From Thermoleophilia bacterium (GTDB lineage Bacteria; Actinomycetota; Thermoleophilia; Gaiellales; SKUG01): a stretch of DNA of 19,194 nt. The stretch is from positions 1-19,194 of the forward strand of contig JAGQUL010000173.1 of the NCBI GenBank assembly GCA_020438525.1, read 5' to 3'. Position numbers and translations under genes: made by a program. The notes under the pieces are model-generated. The model worked only from the letters and a program-made list of their open reading frames with translations, searched no databases and was not told the DNA's origin. Shown here one piece after another: positions 14,022 through 19,194 of the stretch; the first letter of the stretch is position 1, and every line of letters starts with the position of its first letter.

Positions 14022-16136
14022 GTGGACGCACGCACGCACGCGACGATCGACTTCGAGCCCGAGGCCGCACCCTCGGTGCGGATCGTGCTCGTCGGATTCA
14101 TGGGAGCGGGCAAGACCTCGCTTGCGCGGCGGTGGTCGGAATCGAGCGGCCCGGTGCTGTGGTTCGACTCCGATCGGGCGGTGCTCCACGAGCTCGGCTG
14201 CGCAACGGTAACCGAGGCGTTCGAGCAGCACGGCGAGGATGGGTTCCGGGCCGTCGAGCGGCAGGTGATCCTCGATCGTGGCTACCCGCTCGCGCGCGGC
14301 GTGGAGGTCTGGTCGCTCGGCGGTGGCGCGCTGCAGCACGAGGACGTGCGGGCGCTGCTCGACGATGCATGCGTCGTGTGGCTCGACGCCGACCCCGAGG
14401 TGCTGTGGGACCGGGTCGCCGGCAGTGACCGACCGCTCGCGCGCGACAGGTCGGCATTCCTCGAGCGATACGCCGAGCGCCACGCGACCTACGAGGCCGC
14501 GGCAACCGTCCGCGTCGACGCGACGCGATCGCTCGACGAGCTGGGGCTGGGCCGCGTGCTTGCCGAGCACCTGCCACCGAGCTGGTTCGGCTCGGGCATC
14601 GCGGTGGGGGAGGGACTGGTCGAGCGGATCGAGGACCTCGCCGCGACGTGCGACGGCCGACCGATCGCGCTCGTCGCCGACCGTGCCGTGGGCGCGGTTG
14701 CCGACGCGGTGCGCGCGCGACTCGACCGCGCAGGTCGTGTGGTTCTGAGCGACGTGCGCCTGCCGATGGGCGAGTTCAACAAGCAGATGTCGACGGTGGA
14801 GTACCTGCTGCGCGCGTGGGCCGAGGCCGCGCTCACGCGTGACGCGATCGTCGTCGCGCTCGGTGGCGGCACGCTGCTCGACACGACCGGCTTCGCCGCA
14901 TCGGTGTTCCTGCGCGGCGTGGACTGGGTGTCGATTCCCACCACGCTCACGAGCCAGGTCGATGCCGGCATCGGCGGCAAGACCGGGGTCAACCTCGGAG
15001 TCGCCAAGAACGTGGTGGGCAGCGTGCACATGCCGCGCGCCACGATCATCGATCCTTCTGTGCTGACGACCCTCGGGCTCGACGAGGTGCGCGACGGGTT
15101 CGTGGAGGCGGCCAAGACCGCGATGCTCGCCGGGCACTGGCTGCTCGACCGTGCGCGAGCAGTGGCGGACGCGCCCGCGGGATCGCGCGATTCGCAGTGG
15201 CGCGACCTCGTGGAGGGGTGCGCCGGGTTCAAGGACGCCGTGGTGGCGGAAGACCCGTTCGACACCGACGGCATCCGCGCCCAGCTCAACCTCGGGCACA
15301 CGCTCGCCCACACGATCGAGGCGGCCACCGGCGGAGCCGTGAGCCACGGCGCGGCGGTCGCGATCGGCACGCACGTGGCGCTGCGCCTGTCCGAGCTGGT
15401 GCTCGACGCTCCGCACGGGCTCGTGGAGACGTGGAACGAGCTGTGCACGCAGTTCGGGATCGTGACCCGGTCGCCACTCGCATGGGAGCAGCTCGAGCCG
15501 TTCCTGAAGCTCGACAAGAAACGTGATCGCCACGGGATCGGCTGGGTGCTGCTCGACGACGTTGGCGCTCCCGTGACCGGCGTGCGGCTTCCGGTCGAGG
15601 CCGCGCAGCGGGTGTGGAACGAGCACGTGCACGTGCCGCGGCCGGAATCCACGCTGCCGCTCGCGGCCGAGGTGGCGAGCTCGCGCCACCCGCGCGTGCT
15701 CGTGCTGTTCGGCGTGAACCTGGGGCAGCTCGGCTCGCGCGAGGCAGAGCACTACGGGACGCAGACGCTGCCCGAGCTCGTGCACGACATCGAGTCGTGG
15801 GCGAGCGCCGAGGGGCTCGTCGCCGACTGTCGCCAGACCGACAGCCTCGAGCGGTTCGTGCACGCGCTGCACGAGGCGCGGCTCCGGCACCACGCGGTGA
15901 TCGTCAACCCGGGTGCGTGGACGCACTACGAGCGATCGATCCATGACGCGCTGGCGCCGCTCGACCTGCCGCGCGTGGAGGTGCACCTGAGCGACATCGA
16001 CGCGCGCGCCGCCGATGCACCAGACGAACACTGGCGCGCGACGAGCGTGATCCGACCCGTCGTCGACCACCATGTGAGTGGTCAGGGCGCGGAGGGATAT
16101 CGCGAGGCGCTCCGCTGGGTCCGCGAGCAACTCTGA
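14022..16136 (+). CDS. Trifunctional shikimate-pathway fusion AroK-AroB-AroQ
   Basis: One 704-aa frame fuses three enzymes. GTG 14022 is the only plausible start between the aroC stop and the kinase P-loop. Domain 1 (~20-180) is shikimate kinase: P-loop GFMGAGKT (K31), FDSD (D49, D51), GFRAVE, SLGGGAL and the lid motif RPL. Domain 2 (~188-540) is 3-dehydroquinate synthase: ALGGGTLLD (281-287), PTTLTSQVDAGIGGKTGVN (D314, K320), E362, H426 in GHTLAH and H442, matching the NAD and zinc-site pattern; the usual HGEAV reads HGAAV (A444). Domain 3 (~557-704) is type II dehydroquinate dehydratase, with N566, R573, Y578, N629, H635, H655, S657 and R662 aligning with the M. tuberculosis active site (N12, R19, Y24, N75, H81, H101, S103, R108). 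No stop or frameshift interrupts it. The missing step between the domains is AroE. Confidence 0.92.
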   Translation: MDARTHATIDFEPEAAPSVRIVLVGFMGAGKTSLARRWSESSGPVLWFDSDRAVLHELGCATVTEAFEQHGEDGFRAVERQVILDRGYPLARGVEVWSLGGGALQHEDVRALLDDACVVWLDADPEVLWDRVAGSDRPLARDRSAFLERYAERHATYEAAATVRVDATRSLDELGLGRVLAEHLPPSWFGSGIAVGEGLVERIEDLAATCDGRPIALVADRAVGAVADAVRARLDRAGRVVLSDVRLPMGEFNKQMSTVEYLLRAWAEAALTRDAIVVALGGGTLLDTTGFAASVFLRGVDWVSIPTTLTSQVDAGIGGKTGVNLGVAKNVVGSVHMPRATIIDPSVLTTLGLDEVRDGFVEAAKTAMLAGHWLLDRARAVADAPAGSRDSQWRDLVEGCAGFKDAVVAEDPFDTDGIRAQLNLGHTLAHTIEAATGGAVSHGAAVAIGTHVALRLSELVLDAPHGLVETWNELCTQFGIVTRSPLAWEQLEPFLKLDKKRDRHGIGWVLLDDVGAPVTGVRLPVEAAQRVWNEHVHVPRPESTLPLAAEVASSRHPRVLVLFGVNLGQLGSREAEHYGTQTLPELVHDIESWASAEGLVADCRQTDSLERFVHALHEARLRHHAVIVNPGAWTHYERSIHDALAPLDLPRVEVHLSDIDARAADAPDEHWRATSVIRPVVDHHVSGQGAEGYREALRWVREQL

Positions 16137-16142
16137 ACCCAG

Positions 16143-16186
16143 ATGCGTTGCACATGGTGTCCGGGGGGGCATGGCGTGCAACGCAT
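16143..16186. repeat. 11-bp perfect inverted repeat between the aro genes and the pepP-like gene
   Basis: ATGCGTTGCAC (16143-16153) and GTGCAACGCAT (16176-16186) are exact reverse complements separated by 22 nt containing a run of seven G. It starts 7 bp after the aro stop, so it could be a terminator. The stem is not especially GC-rich and there is no T tract, so a regulator-binding palindrome or small repeated element is also possible. Confidence 0.7.
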
Positions 16187-16213
16187 GGTCGGCGCACGGC
16201 CGGGCCGCACTGC

Positions 16214-16243
16214 ATGACCGACGGGCGGCCGCGCGGGTAGGAT
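16214..16243 (+). promoter_or_regulatory. Putative promoter of the pepP-like gene
   Basis: ATGACC (16214-16219, four of six matches to TTGACA), 18 nt, then TAGGAT (16238-16243), followed after 6 nt by ATG 16250. This would yield a leaderless transcript. The AGGA within TAGGAT could instead act as a Shine-Dalgarno at 7 nt, so the two readings cannot be separated by eye. Confidence 0.4.
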
Positions 16244-16249
16244 CATCCA

Positions 16250-17356
16250 ATGAATCCGACCGCTCCCACCGGTGCCGCGCGCATCGACACGCAGCACCGA
16301 ATCGATCGCGTCCGCGAGCAGCTCGCCGTGAACGGCTGGAACGGCCTCGTGGTGCTCGATGCGGCAGACGTGCGCTGGCTGACCGGGCTCGAGAGCTCGA
16401 ACGCCGCGGTGGTGGTGACGTCGACCGCCACGGTGGTCGCGACCGACTTTCGCTACGTCGCGGAGGCTGAGTCGCTCGGTCTGCAGGTTGCGAAGATCGA
16501 GCAGTCCATGTGGACCGACCTGGGACGCGTCGCGGGCGAGCTCGCCGCTGGCGGCTCGCTGGCCTATCCGCCGGCCGGGCTCTCGCATCGCGCGTTCCTG
16601 CAGTTCACCGACACGCTCCCCGACAGCGTGCAGCTGCGCGCCGCCGACGGCGTAGTGGCCAAGCTCCGCGTCGTGAAGGATGCGCCCGAGGTCGAGAAGA
16701 TCCGCCGCGCCGCCGCACTCCTCGAGGGCGCCTACGACATGGTCGCGTCGATGGGGCTCGAGGGCCGCACCGAGGGCGACGTGGCGTGGGCGATCGAGAA
16801 GCACCTGCGCGAGGCAGGCGCGAGCGCGCTCAGCTTCGAGTCGATCGTCGCGGGCGGCACCAACGGCGCCTACCCGCACCACCATCCCAAGGGCGACGTG
16901 ATCCCTGCCGACACGCTCGTGACCGTCGACATCGGCTGCATCGTCGACGGCTACTGCTCCGACTGCACGCGAACCTTCGCGGTCGGCGATCCCGGACCGG
17001 AGCTGCGCGCCGCATACGACCTCACGCTGCGCGCTCAGGAGGCGTCGCTCGCCGCGGTGAAGCCGGGTGCCCACGGCGCCGAGGTCGACGCGGTCGCGCG
17101 CGACATCATCAGCGACGCCGGCCACGGCGACCACTTCGGGCACGGGCTCGGCCACGGCGTGGGCATGGAGATCCACGAGGCGCCGCGCCTGTCGCGAACG
17201 AGCGAGGACGTGCTCGAGGCCGGCATGATCGTGACCGTCGAGCCCGGCGTGTACCTACCGGGCGTGGGCGGCGTGCGCATCGAGGACCTCGTCGTGGTGA
17301 CGGACACCGGCCACGAGGTGTTCACCAACTACACGAAGCAGCTCGTGCAGGCCTGA
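16250..17356 (+). CDS. M24-family Xaa-Pro aminopeptidase (PepP/PepQ-like)
   Basis: Cytoplasmic dinuclear-metal peptidase that releases residues preceding proline or cleaves X-Pro dipeptides. The 368 aa divide into a creatinase N-terminal domain (~15-140) and the pita-bread catalytic domain (~150-365). Metal ligands are visible in order: D227 in VTVDIGC, D238 in [10 protein letters not shown], His in [16 protein letters not shown], Glu in [10 protein letters not shown] and Glu in VRIEDLVVV. The sequence [12 protein letters not shown] is the usual substrate-side loop. The gene lies directly upstream of efp, an arrangement common in Firmicutes and Actinobacteria. Which of PepP (aminopeptidase) or PepQ (dipeptidase) activity it has cannot be decided from sequence alone. 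Confidence 0.93.
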   Translation: MNPTAPTGAARIDTQHRIDRVREQLAVNGWNGLVVLDAADVRWLTGLESSNAAVVVTSTATVVATDFRYVAEAESLGLQVAKIEQSMWTDLGRVAGELAAGGSLAYPPAGLSHRAFLQFTDTLPDSVQLRAADGVVAKLRVVKDAPEVEKIRRAAALLEGAYDMVASMGLEGRTEGDVAWAIEKHLREAGASALSFESIVAGGTNGAYPHHHPKGDVIPADTLVTVDIGCIVDGYCSDCTRTFAVGDPGPELRAAYDLTLRAQEASLAAVKPGAHGAEVDAVARDIISDAGHGDHFGHGLGHGVGMEIHEAPRLSRTSEDVLEAGMIVTVEPGVYLPGVGGVRIEDLVVVTDTGHEVFTNYTKQLVQA

Positions 17357-17367
17357 TCGCCTGCCTG

Positions 17368-17389
17368 CCGCGTTCGCATCGCGACGCGG
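17368..17389 (+). terminator. Weak hairpin after the pepP-like gene
   Basis: CCGCGT(T)CGC pairs with GCGACGCGG around a 3-nt loop, with one bulged T. A shorter stem, GCAGGC/GCCTGC (17347-17364), overlaps the stop codon. Neither has a T tract. Together they may attenuate transcription before the efp promoter region. Confidence 0.35.
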
Positions 17390-17412
17390 GCGCGCGCTTC
17401 CGCCCCGTCGCG

Positions 17413-17418
17413 TAGAGT
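17413..17418 (+). promoter_or_regulatory. Possible -10 box upstream of efp
   Basis: TAGAGT, with the predicted start near 17425 and a leader of about 40 nt. Unlike pilD, aroC and the pepP-like gene, efp would have a leader here; GAAGGG at 17448-17453 is a distant (12 nt) Shine-Dalgarno candidate. No -35 box is recognisable. Confidence 0.3.
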
Positions 17419-17465
17419 ATTCGTCGATCCACGCGTGAATCCCGGCCGAAGGGTGCCTTCCGAAC

Positions 17466-18035
17466 ATGAGTGACGTCGTCGACACGAACAGCTTCCGCAA
17501 CGGCATGCACATCCAGATCGACGGCGCGATCTGGCGCATCGTCTGGTTCCAGCACCACAAGCCCGGCAAGGGCGGTGCAGTGATGCGGACCAAGCTCAAG
17601 AACATCGAGACCGGCTCGACGGTCGACAAGACGTTCCGCGCCGGCGAGAAGTTCCCGCGCATCCGCACCGAGCAGAAGAACGCCACGTTCCTCTACCACG
17701 ACGGTACCGACTACGTGTTCATGGACCCTGAGACCTTCGACCAGATGCAGATCTCGGAGAAGGTCGTCGACGAGGCCGCACCGTTCCTGCTCGACAACAT
17801 GGAGGTGCAGATCTTCTACGTCGACGGCAACCCCGCCGGCGTCGAGCTGCCGACCACCATGGAGCTCAAGGTCGAGTCCACCGAGCCCGCAGTGCGCGGC
17901 GACACGGTCGGCAACGTGCAGAAGCCCGCGACGCTCGAGAACGGCGTGACCATCCAGGTGCCGTCGTTCGTCGCCGAGGGCGACACCCTCAAGGTCGATA
18001 CCCGCGAAGGCGGGCGCTACGTCAGCCGCGTCTGA
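17466..18035 (+). CDS. efp: Translation elongation factor P
   Basis: EF-P enters the ribosomal E site and relieves stalling at polyproline stretches. The protein is 189 aa, standard length, with three beta-barrel domains: N-terminal KOW-like (residues 1-65), OB (66-130) and C-terminal OB (132-189, ending DTLKVDTREGGRYVSR, the family signature). The tip loop reads HHKPGKGGA with the functional lysine at K35. Polyproline motifs are present in this window itself (for example the PilT tail), so EF-P would matter for its translation. nusB follows after 29 bp and is likely cotranscribed. Confidence 0.97.
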   Translation: MSDVVDTNSFRNGMHIQIDGAIWRIVWFQHHKPGKGGAVMRTKLKNIETGSTVDKTFRAGEKFPRIRTEQKNATFLYHDGTDYVFMDPETFDQMQISEKVVDEAAPFLLDNMEVQIFYVDGNPAGVELPTTMELKVESTEPAVRGDTVGNVQKPATLENGVTIQVPSFVAEGDTLKVDTREGGRYVSRV

Positions 18036-18064
18036 CGCGCGCGGCGGCGGGAAGGACTCCGAGC

Positions 18065-18556
18065 GTGGCACGTACCCCTGATCCGAGCGAGGCGGAGTTC
18101 GTGCGCCGCGTGCGCGAGCCGCGCGCCGCAAGCGCCGAGCCGGGGCGTCACCGTGCGCGTCGCAGCGCGATGATGGTGCTCTACCGCACCGATCTGGTCG
18201 GTGGCGAGGTCGACGACGCGATCGCGAGCTTCGAGGCCGACAACGGCTTCCCGATGCCCGAGTACACCGAGGACGTGGTGCGTGGCGTGCTCGCACGCCT
18301 GGACGAGCTCGACGCGGTGATCGACACGTACCTCGTCGACTGGACCGTCGACCGGCTCGGCGCGGTCGAGCGAGCCGTGCTGCGCGTCGCGATGTGGGAG
18401 CTGTTCGAGCGCCAGGACGTGCCCGGTCCGGTCGCGATCGACGAGGCGGTCGAGCTCGCGAAGCGCTACGCCACGCCCGAGGCGGCAAAGCTCATCAATG
18501 GAGTGCTGGCCGCGTGGCTGCGCGACCACGACGCGGAGGAAGGTGAAGAGGAATGA
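18065..18556 (+). CDS. nusB: Transcription antitermination protein NusB
   Basis: NusB binds boxA RNA together with NusE (S10) and supports rRNA antitermination. The GTG start at 18065 is 8 nt after GGGAAGGA (18049-18056). The 163 aa contain an Arg-rich N-terminal extension of ~30 residues, then the all-helical NusB domain beginning RRSAMMVLYRTDL. Family hallmarks are WTVDRLGAVERAVLRVAMWEL and VAIDEAVELAKRYATPEAAKLINGVLAAW. An acidic tail (DAEEGEEE) ends the protein. The efp-nusB order is conserved in many Gram-positive genomes. The stop overlaps the next start (ATGA). Confidence 0.95.
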   Translation: MARTPDPSEAEFVRRVREPRAASAEPGRHRARRSAMMVLYRTDLVGGEVDDAIASFEADNGFPMPEYTEDVVRGVLARLDELDAVIDTYLVDWTVDRLGAVERAVLRVAMWELFERQDVPGPVAIDEAVELAKRYATPEAAKLINGVLAAWLRDHDAEEGEEE

Positions 18557-18900
18557 CGCACGACGAGCGCGACGAAGCGATCGAGGCGCACGACGAAGCG
18601 GTCGAGGAGACCGGTCGGGGCGACGATGACCAGCAGGTCGATCGATCGGTCGACGAGCCCGCGACCGCGGCCGCAACCACCGACGCGACCGACGCGCCGG
18701 CGGCCGATGCACCGAGCGGCGAGGACGAGACGACCGACGTGCTTCGCGAGCGGCTCGTCGAGATGCGTGCCGAGGCCGACCGGATCGCCGAGCTCGGCAC
18801 CGGCGCCGAGCAGGTCGAGGCCGCCGAGCGATTCGCCGAGGACGCCGGCGCGCTCGACGAGCAGGTCGGTGCCGCGGCACGGGACACCGATGACGACTGA
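18553..18900 (+). CDS. Small acidic hypothetical protein between nusB and the prenyl synthase gene
   Basis: A 115-aa protein of unknown function. It starts by ATGA overlap with nusB, with purine-rich GGAAGGTGAAGAGGA just upstream, and its end overlaps the next gene by 11 nt, so translation in an operon is likely. Residues 1-58 are acidic, Ala/Thr/Asp-rich and probably disordered. Residues ~60-110 (VLRERLVEMRAEADRIAEL... and onward) look helical with a heptad-like pattern. No membrane segment or catalytic motif is visible. The position between nusB and ispA is where xseB (exonuclease VII small subunit, a short helical acidic protein) is often found, and the helical half could be a strongly diverged relative, but I see no convincing XseB signature and no xseA. 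Confidence 0.6.
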   Translation: MTHDERDEAIEAHDEAVEETGRGDDDQQVDRSVDEPATAAATTDATDAPAADAPSGEDETTDVLRERLVEMRAEADRIAELGTGAEQVEAAERFAEDAGALDEQVGAAARDTDDD

Positions 18901-19194
18901 GGCCGCTCCCAGCGACCAGCTGCCCGACATGGCGCGCCTGGGCGAGCTGCGCGACCTCGTCGAGCCGATCGTCGAGCAGGCGTTCGCACAGGTCGGCGAG
19001 AGCGTCGACCAGCTCGGCGAGGCGATCCGGTACTCGCTGCTCGCCGGCGGCAAGCGGATCCGGCCGATGCTCTGCATGGCAGCCGCCGAGGCGTGCGGCG
19101 GCGAGCTCGACGCGATCGCACCGATCGCCGCATCGTTCGAGCTCGTGCATGCCTACTCGCTCGTCCATGACGACCTGCCGGCGATGGACGACGA
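18890..19194 (+). CDS. ispA: Polyprenyl (farnesyl/geranylgeranyl) diphosphate synthase, N-terminal part, 3' end outside window
   Basis: Trans-isoprenyl diphosphate synthase that condenses IPP with allylic diphosphates. ATG 18890 overlaps the preceding gene by 11 nt; an alternative in-frame ATG lies at 18929. The ~100 visible residues show LLAGGKRIRPMLCMAAAEA, the IPP-binding GGKRxRP motif, and AASFELVHAYSLVHDDLPAMDD, the first aspartate-rich motif of the bacterial FPP synthase DDxxxxD type. The second aspartate motif and the chain-length region beyond it are off the edge, so product length (C15 or C20) cannot be read here. The symbol ispA is given by family resemblance. Confidence 0.9.
   Translation, partial: MTTEAAPSDQLPDMARLGELRDLVEPIVEQAFAQVGESVDQLGEAIRYSLLAGGKRIRPMLCMAAAEACGGELDAIAPIAASFELVHAYSLVHDDLPAMDD

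Noticed and set aside
14022..16136. Reading the fusion as three separate overlapping genes or a pseudogene
   Set aside because: There are no stop codons or frame changes, the linkers are intact, and catalytic residues are kept in all three domains.
13545..16250. Very long open frame on the minus strand opposite aroC and the aro fusion (901 codons); similar ones at 11714-14113, 6334-8010 and 4714-6288
   Set aside because: Their translations are Arg/His/Ala-rich with no recognisable domain, and they lie opposite genes with clear motifs. They are explained by high GC at third codon positions.
1..19194. Possible CRISPR array, insertion sequence, prophage or tRNA/rRNA gene
   Set aside because: No regularly spaced identical repeats, transposase or integrase motifs, or cloverleaf-like sequences were noticed. 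All gaps are short and accounted for.

Overview
The window is GC-rich, densely coded and entirely on the + strand. It looks like chromosomal DNA of a high-GC monoderm bacterium, most likely an actinobacterium of the Thermoleophilia/Solirubrobacterales type. Supporting signs are frequent GTG starts with 1-4 nt overlaps, type IV pilus genes without a pilQ secretin, and the aroC-aroK/B/Q-pepP-efp-nusB order. The taxonomic call is an inference from gene content and style, not from a marker search.

Region 1 (1-12680) is a type IV pilus (T4P) locus: pilB (3' part), pilT with a long Pro/Ala-rich tail, pilC, a type IVa major pilin, a 1059-aa secreted protein built of fibronectin-III-like repeats, prepilin peptidase pilD, pilM, pilN, pilO and a lipoprotein in the place where pilP normally sits. 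PilB and PilT are the extension and retraction motors, PilC the platform protein, PilD processes the pilin, PilM/N/O form the alignment complex, and the large repeat protein is a candidate pilus-associated adhesin. The region splits into transcription units. A repeat- and hairpin-rich spacer lies between pilC and the pilin, and strong UUCG-loop terminators follow the pilin and the large repeat protein. The spacers before pilT, the pilin gene and pilM share a two-box element with identical internal spacing that resembles promoters of the sigma-28 (FliA/SigD/WhiG) family.

Region 2 (12755-16136) is an aromatic amino acid (shikimate) block. It holds chorismate synthase aroC, followed 7 nt later by one uninterrupted reading frame that fuses shikimate kinase, 3-dehydroquinate synthase and type II 3-dehydroquinate dehydratase (AroK-AroB-AroQ). 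This fusion is the most unusual coding feature in the window.

Region 3 (16250-19194) is the housekeeping cluster pepP-like aminopeptidase, efp, nusB, a small acidic protein of unknown function, and the 5' part of a polyprenyl synthase (ispA-like). An 11-bp perfect inverted repeat separates it from the aro block.

There is no sign of tRNA or rRNA genes, insertion sequences, phage genes or a CRISPR array. All gaps between genes are shorter than 300 bp and their contents are described in the entries.
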